The position numbers and the translations under genes were made by a program. A DNA stretch of 46,594 bases from Planctomycetota bacterium (GTDB lineage Bacteria > Planctomycetota > UBA8108 > JACQVS01): contig JANQLS010000018.1 in NCBI GenBank assembly GCA_028280485.1, positions 1 through 46,594 of the forward strand. Direction: 5' to 3'. The notes under the pieces are model-generated. The model worked only from the letters and a program-made list of their open reading frames with translations, ran no database searches and was not told the DNA's origin. This document shows, one piece after another, positions 35,598-42,373 of the stretch. Positions within the stretch are counted from its first letter, which is position 1. Each line of letters starts with the position of its first letter.

Positions 35598-37357
35598 GAG
35601 CCTCTGGTCTTCGATGTTTTCAAGCCCTCTTGTTGTTCCTGTTGAGCTGGAGTCTCATCTCCTGCGATAAAGACAAAGAGATCAAGTCAACACCCGCTAA
35701 AGGGTCTCAGCCGGGAATCGCTTTTAAAGAAGTCGCGAAGATCAAGGGGCTCGACTTCAATCACGATCGCGGAGCCACCGGTAAGTACCATCTCTTTGAA
35801 ACAATGGGTGGAGGGATGGCTTGGTTGGATGGCGATGGGGATGGAGACTACGATCTTTTTTTACCGCAGGGTCAACCTCTCGATGATACATTCAAATTTC
35901 CTCGTGCAGGATTAAATCGATACTTTCGTAATGACGGCGGAGTATTTACCGATCAAACGACTTCTTCCGGTCTGGGGGGAAGCGGGTATGGACTCGGAGC
36001 TACGGTCGGTGATGTCGACAACGATGGGGATTCCGATCTCTACGTCATTCGCTTTGGCAAGAATGCCCTCTATCTCAATGACGGAAAAGGAAAGTTCACG
36101 CAAGTCTTGGATTCTGGTCTCGAAGGAAGCGCTCCCTTCAGTGGATCCGCAGCTTTCGGTGATTTTGATGGCGATGGTTGGGTCGATCTCTTTTTAACTC
36201 AGTATGTCGAGTACGACCTCCGTCAGGCTCCAAAGTGTCAACAGGCACCTGCGGGAGGAGGTCAAGCTGTTCCCATTTACTGTGGTCCCATCACCTTCAA
36301 GGGAGCACGGGATCAGATCTTCCTAAACAACAGAGATGGCACGTTCAGAGATTTTACCGAAGAATCCGGTATGGTTTTGGGGGGAGGATCTTCGTCAAAG
36401 AGTTTAGGGGTTCTGCTGGGAGACTTCGATCACGATCAAGACCTCGATGCCTACGTCGCCTGTGACACTACTCCCAACCTACTCTACCTCAATCAGGGAA
36501 CGGCTATATTTAAAGAAGTCGCTTTGGAGTCGGGAGTCGCCGCCAGCGGAGGTGGACTTTACGAAGGAGGGATGGGAATCGCCAGTGGGGATATCGATTT
36601 TGATCAACGCCTCGATTTTTACGTCACCAACTTTGCAGATGAGTCGAATCGTCTTTACCGTTCACTCACTCCAGATATTTTTGAAGATGCCTCTCTTCGC
36701 TTAGGTATGGTCTCGGGAACAAAGACCATGGTCGGTTGGGGCACGGGTTTCGTCGATGCGGACCTCGATCGCGATCTCGATCTTTACGTTGCCAACGGGC
36801 ATATCTACGACAATGTCGGTAGTTGGGAAGAACGACAAAAATACGAGCAAAGGAACCTCTTCTTTCGTGCCGATATTCAGGGTGGAGGAGAGAATCTATC
36901 GGTTAAATACTCAGAGGTGAGCGCGTCCTTGGGAGCAGAATATCGACGTCCTGCTTCTTACCGGGGAGCCACCGATGTCGATTTCGATAACGACGGTGAT
37001 CGAGATCTTTGCTTTATTCCTCTGGATCAAGAGATTCGCCTCTTTGAAAACGTATCCGATCGCTCAGGGCGTCATTTTCTTCAAATCCTTTTAGTGGGTG
37101 AAGGGCGAGGAGGAAAAGATGCTGTCGGGGCTCGGGTTGAGCTAAAGACCCAAGGTGGAACTCAGATGCGGTGGCGAACTTCAGGCGGAGGGTATCTCAG
37201 TCAATCCGATCCCCGAATTCATTTTGGATTAGGTGCAGATCAGAAAGTCGATTCGCTTAAAATCTATTGGTTGGATGGAACGGTTGAAGAAGTTACGGGA
37301 GTTCCAGTCGATTCTACGATCAAGGTTCAAAAGGGCCGCGGTATTCTCAATCATTGA
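35594..37357 (+). CDS. CRTAC1-like FG-GAP/VCBS repeat lipoprotein with ASPIC/UnbV domain
   Basis: Lipoprotein of 587 residues. I chose the ATG at 35594 because it overlaps the upstream stop (ATGA) and yields a good lipobox (LLSWSLISC). The body is an integrin-like beta-propeller of FG-GAP/VCBS repeats with calcium loops such as DGDGDGDYDLF, DVDNDGDSDLYV, DFDGDGWVDLF, DFDHDQDLDAYV and DVDFDNDGDRDLCF. A C-terminal ASPIC/UnbV domain (about the last 90 residues) has GKDAVGARVELKTQGG..GGGYLSQSDPRIHFGLGADQKVDSLKIYWLDG. The family is abundant in planctomycetes and acidobacteria and of unclear function, likely extracellular binding. Three-gene operon with TPR lipoprotein and helical-repeat protein. 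Confidence 0.92.
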   Translation: MRASGLRCFQALLLFLLSWSLISCDKDKEIKSTPAKGSQPGIAFKEVAKIKGLDFNHDRGATGKYHLFETMGGGMAWLDGDGDGDYDLFLPQGQPLDDTFKFPRAGLNRYFRNDGGVFTDQTTSSGLGGSGYGLGATVGDVDNDGDSDLYVIRFGKNALYLNDGKGKFTQVLDSGLEGSAPFSGSAAFGDFDGDGWVDLFLTQYVEYDLRQAPKCQQAPAGGGQAVPIYCGPITFKGARDQIFLNNRDGTFRDFTEESGMVLGGGSSSKSLGVLLGDFDHDQDLDAYVACDTTPNLLYLNQGTAIFKEVALESGVAASGGGLYEGGMGIASGDIDFDQRLDFYVTNFADESNRLYRSLTPDIFEDASLRLGMVSGTKTMVGWGTGFVDADLDRDLDLYVANGHIYDNVGSWEERQKYEQRNLFFRADIQGGGENLSVKYSEVSASLGAEYRRPASYRGATDVDFDNDGDRDLCFIPLDQEIRLFENVSDRSGRHFLQILLVGEGRGGKDAVGARVELKTQGGTQMRWRTSGGGYLSQSDPRIHFGLGADQKVDSLKIYWLDGTVEEVTGVPVDSTIKVQKGRGILNH

Positions 37358-38769
37358 AAATAAGAACAGCTATGACTCCATACTTACTAAAATCAATTAG
37401 ATCGGCTCGACTTTTTGGCTTGGGAATCATCGTGTTCACCTTGGGGATTTCTATTGAGTGGGTTTCCGCTCAAGAAGAAAAAGACGTCGTAGGGCCTCCT
37501 GTTCCGAAGTCGATCCTAGAGAAGAATAAGAAAAAAGCAGAACCTAAGTCTGATGTGAGTGAAGTTCAAAATACTGAATTCAGAAACATTGAGACTTTGT
37601 GGAAATCTGAAGGTTTAAAAGCACTTCAAGCGATTGCCGAATTTTATGGAAAGGCTCAGCTTAAAGATCTGCCCGCTCAAGAAGCCTTTGAACTCGCTCG
37701 CGAAGTTGCGATTAAAGCACCCCAAAATCCTCTCGGTGGGGCCGCGATGAGGAAACTCATCAAAGGCTATTTAACCCTACCTAAATCAACCAGTGTGACT
37801 TTGCCGGGTGAATCGTTTCGAGCGCCGTGGCATGTGCAATTGCGCCTCGTATTGGGTTTACGTTCGGCACAAGAAGTCGGCCCGCTTTTAGTTCAGGTAG
37901 CGAAGCAAGAGCGAGAATCCTTTGAAAAAGATCCTTCCAAAGGTGTTTCTGACTCCTGGCGGAATGCGATTTACATGTTGGGCTTTTATCGCTACGAAAT
38001 TGGCTTAGAAGAGCTGATCGCCTTTTCGAAAATCGAGGATGGCCGCGACCTGGGAGCCCAAATGCTGGGGCAGTTGCGCCATCTCGAAGGGGGAAAACGC
38101 TTAGAAGAAATTTTGAACTCCCCTCTCAAGCCGCAATCGATCGCGGTTGTGAGCGCGGCTATCGTTTTGTGTTGGGGGCAAGAGGCGACTCCCTCCATCC
38201 TCGATCTTCTCAAGGTTGAAGATGAGGGTCGCTATCGAGCTCTGGTGACTCCGCTGATTCAATTAGCTAATCCTGAAAGTCTCCAGGCTTTAATAAAGAT
38301 GAATGAGAAATCCGATTTAAAGCGTTTGCAAAAAGCCCTTAACTTTCAACTGGGGCGTTACGCTAAAGGAGTTGGCTTAACCAAAGCTCAATTGATCCAG
38401 CTGATCGACACGGAGCCCCAAAAAGCTTCGGATCTGATTTCTCCCCTCGCGCATCTTTTAGATAAGTCTCGCCCTGATGATCAAGAGCTCTCAGCCAAAG
38501 ATTTGATTTCAGTGATTAAGGATTGGACTCATGCGAAAACCCTATACGTTGAAAAATGGAAATGGGTACGAGATCGACATATTATCGCGGCGGCAAAGAA
38601 AGCTAAAAACTTCACTCAGGTGGTTCAAGGATTGGGGCAAGCGAGAATTGCGTTTTTAAGTGAATACCGAAAAACTTGCGTCAATGAAGCTGAAGTCGTT
38701 CAAAGAATTTTAGCTTCGGTTCAAAGGCAAGGGTGGTTGGCTACTGCTTCAGCTGAAGGTACGAAATAA
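37354..38769 (+). CDS. Secreted helical-repeat (HEAT-like) protein, third gene of operon
   Basis: The 471-residue protein is not assignable to a named family. The TTG at 37354 overlaps the TGA of the CRTAC1-like gene (TTGA); the ATG at 37372 is the other possible start, and either gives a signal peptide ending near EWVSAQEE. The mature part is almost wholly alpha-helical. Short repeats look like degenerate HEAT units (DSWRNAIYMLGFYRYEIGLEELIAF, GRDLGAQMLGQLRHLEGGKRLEEIL, SIAVVSAAIVLCWGQEATPSILDLL). Coupling to the upstream TPR and FG-GAP lipoproteins suggests the three act together outside the cytoplasm. It is convergent with the aminotransferase gene 35 nt away. Confidence 0.8.
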   Translation: MKIRTAMTPYLLKSIRSARLFGLGIIVFTLGISIEWVSAQEEKDVVGPPVPKSILEKNKKKAEPKSDVSEVQNTEFRNIETLWKSEGLKALQAIAEFYGKAQLKDLPAQEAFELAREVAIKAPQNPLGGAAMRKLIKGYLTLPKSTSVTLPGESFRAPWHVQLRLVLGLRSAQEVGPLLVQVAKQERESFEKDPSKGVSDSWRNAIYMLGFYRYEIGLEELIAFSKIEDGRDLGAQMLGQLRHLEGGKRLEEILNSPLKPQSIAVVSAAIVLCWGQEATPSILDLLKVEDEGRYRALVTPLIQLANPESLQALIKMNEKSDLKRLQKALNFQLGRYAKGVGLTKAQLIQLIDTEPQKASDLISPLAHLLDKSRPDDQELSAKDLISVIKDWTHAKTLYVEKWKWVRDRHIIAAAKKAKNFTQVVQGLGQARIAFLSEYRKTCVNEAEVVQRILASVQRQGWLATASAEGTK

Positions 38770-38804
38770 CCGCATAGAAGCGAGAGCTTGATCACACAGC
38801 AATC

Positions 38805-40169
38805 TCAACCAGAGATTTTGCTCAACGCTCGATCTAAAATGGAAACAGCTCGTTCTAAGTCTTGTTCTTCGATCGTCAGGGGGGGCACCCACGTCAAAAC
38901 ATTTCCCCGACTAATTTTAAAGCTCAGTCCACTCGATAAGCATTGGTAGAGAAGTTGCTCTGAAAGGTCTTCGTGATCTTGGCGCTCTCCCCCGGGTACC
39001 TCGATTTCAATTCCGATCAATAATCCTAGTCCCCGAACGTCTTTAATCGAGAGATGCTTTTGTTTCAATGAATTTAATTTTTTGACGGTTGTTTCTCCTA
39101 AATGGCTGGAGCGCTCGAGTAAGCCTTCTTGTTCGATCACTTCGATGGTTGCTAATCCACATCGACTAGCCAGAGGGCTTTTTTCATGGGTGTAATGCCC
39201 TAAAGCTCCTTCATGGGCGATGTCGAATTCTTCCTTGGTGATCATGGCGGCTAAGGGGAATAAACCTCCTCCCAATCCCTTCCCGATGACAAGAATATCA
39301 GGGACGATTCCGTAATGTTCAACGGTGAAGAATTTACCCGTTCGACCGAGGGCGTGTGGGATTTCATCTAAGATCAACAAAGCACCGTGTCGATCACAGG
39401 CTTCTCTTACGATTTGCCAGTACTCTTTTTTGGGGATATACGGGATGCTCCGAACGGTCTCGGCGATGACGGCCCCAACATCTCCTTCCTTCTCTAAGAC
39501 ATAGTCGATGTAGCGGGCACACTGTAAGGTGCAGTCTCCCTGGCAATCCCAAACGCACCTCTGAGAGTCAGGAGGCGGCACGTGTTCCGTTCCCGGAAGT
39601 AAAGGTCCGATTCCCTGTCGAAAAATGGATTCGCCTCCAATCGAAATGGCATCTAATGAAGCACCGTGAAAAGAATCCCACATCGAAATTGTTTTAAACT
39701 TTTTAGTGACGAGACGAGCGAGCTTGAGGGCCATGCCGATTGCGGAGGTGCCGCCGGGAGCAAAGAGAACTTTATTCAAGTTGCCTGGAGCTAATTCGCT
39801 TAACTTTTTAGCGAGATCGACTGCAGGCTGATTGGTGTAACGCCTCGGGCTAAATGGTAGGGATTGCAGTTGTTCCTGGAGAGCTTGGATCACGTGCGGA
39901 TGGCCATAACCCACTTGGTGCACGCTGTTGCCGTGAAAATCAAGGATGGCCCTTCCTTGAAGGTCGATGATCTCACTTCCATTAGCTTCTTTAAGAGCGT
40001 TTAGACACGGAGTCGATAGAGATTGTTTTAAGAAGTATTTTTCATCTTCAGCTAAAAGTGCTCGTGTTTCTTCGTCGAGGTTTTCTTTCTTCCACTCCTC
40101 GCGCCGAGGTGAAAGATTGAGATCGCCTTCGGTCTTTAACGACGAAGGATCAGGTTTTCGTTTGGTCAT
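38805..40169 (-). CDS. Class III PLP-dependent aminotransferase-fold enzyme with four-cysteine insert
   Basis: Fold-type I PLP enzyme of 454 residues, class III aminotransferase group. The cofactor phosphate region is FAPGGTSAIGMALKLAR, the ring-contacting Asp is in LLILDEIPHALGRTG, and the Schiff-base lysine is K297 in VIGKGLGGG. The N-terminal TEGDLNLSPRR and the overall layout remind me of the class III proteins annotated as (R)-1-hydroxy-2-aminoethylphosphonate ammonia-lyase. That is recollection, not a search result, and no phosphonate gene is adjacent. An evenly spaced C205-x3-C209-x3-C213-x3-C217 insert stands out. The ATG is directly preceded by a hairpin repeat and no Shine-Dalgarno is seen. 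Confidence 0.85.
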   Translation of the reverse strand: MTKRKPDPSSLKTEGDLNLSPRREEWKKENLDEETRALLAEDEKYFLKQSLSTPCLNALKEANGSEIIDLQGRAILDFHGNSVHQVGYGHPHVIQALQEQLQSLPFSPRRYTNQPAVDLAKKLSELAPGNLNKVLFAPGGTSAIGMALKLARLVTKKFKTISMWDSFHGASLDAISIGGESIFRQGIGPLLPGTEHVPPPDSQRCVWDCQGDCTLQCARYIDYVLEKEGDVGAVIAETVRSIPYIPKKEYWQIVREACDRHGALLILDEIPHALGRTGKFFTVEHYGIVPDILVIGKGLGGGLFPLAAMITKEEFDIAHEGALGHYTHEKSPLASRCGLATIEVIEQEGLLERSSHLGETTVKKLNSLKQKHLSIKDVRGLGLLIGIEIEVPGGERQDHEDLSEQLLYQCLSSGLSFKISRGNVLTWVPPLTIEEQDLERAVSILDRALSKISG

Positions 40170-40172
40170 GGT

Positions 40173-40197
40173 AGTAGGCTCGCTCCGCGAGTCGTAC
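40173..40197. repeat. Small GTAGTA-headed hairpin abutting the aminotransferase start codon
   Basis: GTAGTAGGCTCGCTCCGCGA followed by GTCGTAC: the stem CTCGC / GCGAG with loop TCC ends three bases upstream of the minus-strand ATG. The repeat occupies the place where a ribosome binding site would be expected. Confidence 0.55.
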
Positions 40198-40237
40198 GAA
40201 GCAAAAGAGTTTAATTGATCCAGTAAACTTAAAGAAT

Positions 40238-40403
40238 AATTAGTTCCTGTTGAATAACAGGAGCTAATTATATTTGCGTGGCATCACGCAAATCACAAAA
40301 ATAGGCTTTTAACCTATTTTTAGTGGAGCGACGCAGTTCGAAGAACTGCTTGGAGCTTTTGAAAGTGGGTCAGAACGACCTATTTTCAACAGAAACTAAT
40401 TAA
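40238..40403. repeat. Hairpin-cassette mosaic repeat, copy 2 (complete)
   Basis: A run of five hairpins: 40240-40268 (TTAG.TCCTGTT stem), 40272-40293 (ATTTGCGTG, loop GCAT), 40297-40321 (AAAAATAGG / CCTATTTTT), about 40333-40349 (GCAGTTC-GAA-GAACTGC) and 40361-40387 (GAAAGTGGGTC / GACCTATTTTC). The left end AATTAGTTCCTGTTGAA (from 40238) is mirrored at the right end by TTCAACAGAAACTAATT (40385-40401), giving inverted ends with one mismatch plus a small length difference. The first three hairpins match copy 1 at 1-118, which carries an extra hairpin between the second and third. Confidence 0.8.
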
Positions 40404-40492
40404 GTTTCGCTGAGCGTTTCTTCTTCGATAGCGTTTTCGGTTAAGTGAGATCTTACTTTCAAGAATAAATCCATTATAACCGTAATTGCTCA

Positions 40493-40546
40493 GGGCTGTA
40501 AGCCCGACACTTTATAGCCCAGGGCAGAGCGAAGCGTCGCCCTGGG
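40493..40546. repeat. GC hairpin pair (CCCAGGGC / GCCCTGGG)
   Basis: GGGCT-GTA-AGCCC (40493-40505) is followed by CCCAGGGC (40518-40525) paired with GCCCTGGG (40539-40546). The loop GCGAAGCGTCG resembles the arm motif of the long-arm repeats. It is part of the repeat cluster between the aminotransferase and cohesin-like genes. Confidence 0.6.
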
Positions 40547-40569
40547 TAGGGAGGGGAGGGTTCATGAAA

Positions 40570-40600
40570 TAAAAACGGGCGATTTGAAGATCGCCCGTTT
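40570..40600 (-). terminator. Rho-independent terminator of the cohesin-like gene
   Basis: On the minus strand the stem ACGGGCGAT / ATCGCCCGT (loop CTTCAA) is followed by TTTTTATTTC. It lies about 125 nt beyond the stop codon at 40725, with only small hairpins between. Confidence 0.8.
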
Positions 40601-40674
40601 AGCTCTGATTTTGATGTGATTTATAGCTGTAGTAAAACGGTTTGTGAGTTTAAAAGCGATGAAGCATTTATCTC

Positions 40675-40727
40675 CGGTTCACTCCGTGAACCGAATACTA
40701 TCCGCACACGGAGTGTGCGGACTACTA
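40675..40727. repeat. Two stem-TCC-stem hairpins abutting the cohesin-like stop codon
   Basis: CGGTTCAC-TCC-GTGAACCG (40675-40693) and CCGCACAC-GGA-GTGTGCGG (40702-40720) are separated by eight bases. On the minus strand the TAG stop of the gene runs straight into TAGTCCGCACACTCC. Same family as the units at 26955 and 40173. Confidence 0.65.
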
Positions 40728-42272
40728 CTTCACCTTAAAAATCGGGCCGTGGACGGGTAATTGAGGAACATTGATCAGGACAAATGATTGATCTCCTCTC
40801 AAGTGTACTTCACTTAAGTTGAGTCGCACCTCTCCCACTTGTGGAGCTACGGGAGCCGGCTGTGAACTTGGAGGGGGTGCTCCTCCTCCACCGCCGCCAC
40901 TACTACAAGAGATTGGAATTAAAAATATAAACAGAACAGTTAGGCTTAGAAGAAACTGAGCCCGTTGTTGGCCAATCGGTTTCACCTGAGAGAGTGCGAT
41001 GATCATCGAGCCGAGGGCTAAAATAAGTATCAAGCCGAAGAAGGGAAATTCGGCTTGAGCTACTTGTTCGGGATCGGGAATCGGGACCTCAAAGATTACA
41101 AAGAATTTCTTGTTCAACTTCGCTGGCATGAGCTCATGGATATTGAACTCGATCGAGTCGGAGGAATTGTCGAATTGGGGATGAAAACTGAGGAGAGTAT
41201 CCGACGCATTCCACTCGCCATTAAAATTACTATCGAAGTAAAGGGCGGGAGAGGAAAGTTGAGCCCGATCCTCAGGAAGCCCCTCGATGGCAAAAACTAA
41301 TCCATCCAACCTTCCCGGTTCATAGATAGAGTCCCAGGTAAGATCGGTTTCAAATACGATTAGCCGTTGGTCTTCTGCGGGTCTGGAGGTGGTTTGGTTT
41401 TGGGGTAAGGCTATACTTAATTTTCGGGACTCTAAGTCGATGACTTCGACTTGAACCAAATCGATTAATGTACCGAAGCCATCATCGACTTCTAATTTGA
41501 AGGTAAAGGTCGTGTCGGTAACGACGGGAGGAACATCAATCGTCGTGACGGGTTGATCGGGTGAGTGGATCACCAACGGGATATCGGGTGAGATTTGAGA
41601 CCAATTGTAAGTCAAGGGGCGTTGGTTCTCAGAAAAGGTTTGAGAGCCGTCTAAGGTCATCGTCGAAGATTCGGGAGTCACACCATCGGGACCCGCGTCG
41701 ACGGACAAACCTCGTTGTCCTACTGACAGCGATCCAGGAGTCAGGTTATTGACTCTTTCAGATTCGGTATCTTGACCTTCTACTCTGACTGAGACGGAAT
41801 TTAATTTTTCCGCTATCGCAATTTCCTCTGAGGGGGAATTCACAAACTCGATGAGAATATTCGTACCTTCAGGGGCTAAGACATCAAAATTGAGTTTTAC
41901 AATCGGATGATCGATTTCGGGGTGAAGGACGAAATCTAAAGGGGAGGCGATGTCAAAAACCGCAGCGTAGTCGATCGTTCCTCTCTGTTCATCGTGTTTC
42001 CCGTCAAAGAAAGAACTTCCTTCACTTCGTGTTCCGACATCGGTAATCGAGTTGATTTTGAGATGATCCGGGTTGTATTTGAGATGAATCTCAAAGCCGA
42101 CCATCGGTTTATCCGTGAAGGCGTGGATAAAGACCTCATTTTGTTTAGAAAATTCTAAGACATGGGAATTCGGGATATAAAAGTGATTCTCCGCTCGCAA
42201 AAGAGGTTGAGCGATGACGAAGCTTAAGAGAAGAGTTCGCAGGAGATGGAGAAGGCGCACACTTAGATTCAT
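40725..42272 (-). CDS. Secreted cohesin-like / PKD-like protein with late membrane segments
   Basis: The 515-residue protein has a signal peptide (about 1-27). Then comes a cohesin-like beta-sandwich (about 30-165; VGFEIHLKYNPDHLKINSI..IVKLNFDVLAPEG), a PKD/cadherin-like domain (about 190-280; VDAGPDGVTPESSTMTLDGSQTF..YNWSQISPD) and another beta-rich part. Two hydrophobic helices follow late (about 409-428 and 438-455). The second ends in FLIPISC456SSGGGGGG, which looks like a lipoprotein signal inside the protein. A short Pro-rich and beta tail finishes it. It is second gene after the dockerin-like/lipase-like gene (101 nt apart, same strand), so cohesin-like and dockerin-like modules are neighbours. 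Cohesin assignment rests on pattern, not on a search. Confidence 0.75.
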   Translation of the reverse strand: MNLSVRLLHLLRTLLLSFVIAQPLLRAENHFYIPNSHVLEFSKQNEVFIHAFTDKPMVGFEIHLKYNPDHLKINSITDVGTRSEGSSFFDGKHDEQRGTIDYAAVFDIASPLDFVLHPEIDHPIVKLNFDVLAPEGTNILIEFVNSPSEEIAIAEKLNSVSVRVEGQDTESERVNNLTPGSLSVGQRGLSVDAGPDGVTPESSTMTLDGSQTFSENQRPLTYNWSQISPDIPLVIHSPDQPVTTIDVPPVVTDTTFTFKLEVDDGFGTLIDLVQVEVIDLESRKLSIALPQNQTTSRPAEDQRLIVFETDLTWDSIYEPGRLDGLVFAIEGLPEDRAQLSSPALYFDSNFNGEWNASDTLLSFHPQFDNSSDSIEFNIHELMPAKLNKKFFVIFEVPIPDPEQVAQAEFPFFGLILILALGSMIIALSQVKPIGQQRAQFLLSLTVLFIFLIPISCSSGGGGGGAPPPSSQPAPVAPQVGEVRLNLSEVHLRGDQSFVLINVPQLPVHGPIFKVK

Positions 42273-42373
42273 CGAATTATTCTTTCTCTTCTGATAGGTT
42301 TCCCCTGAAACGTATCGATAAACTCACAAAATTTTTTTTAAAGCTGAATCGACTCATACATTGACCGCCATTT

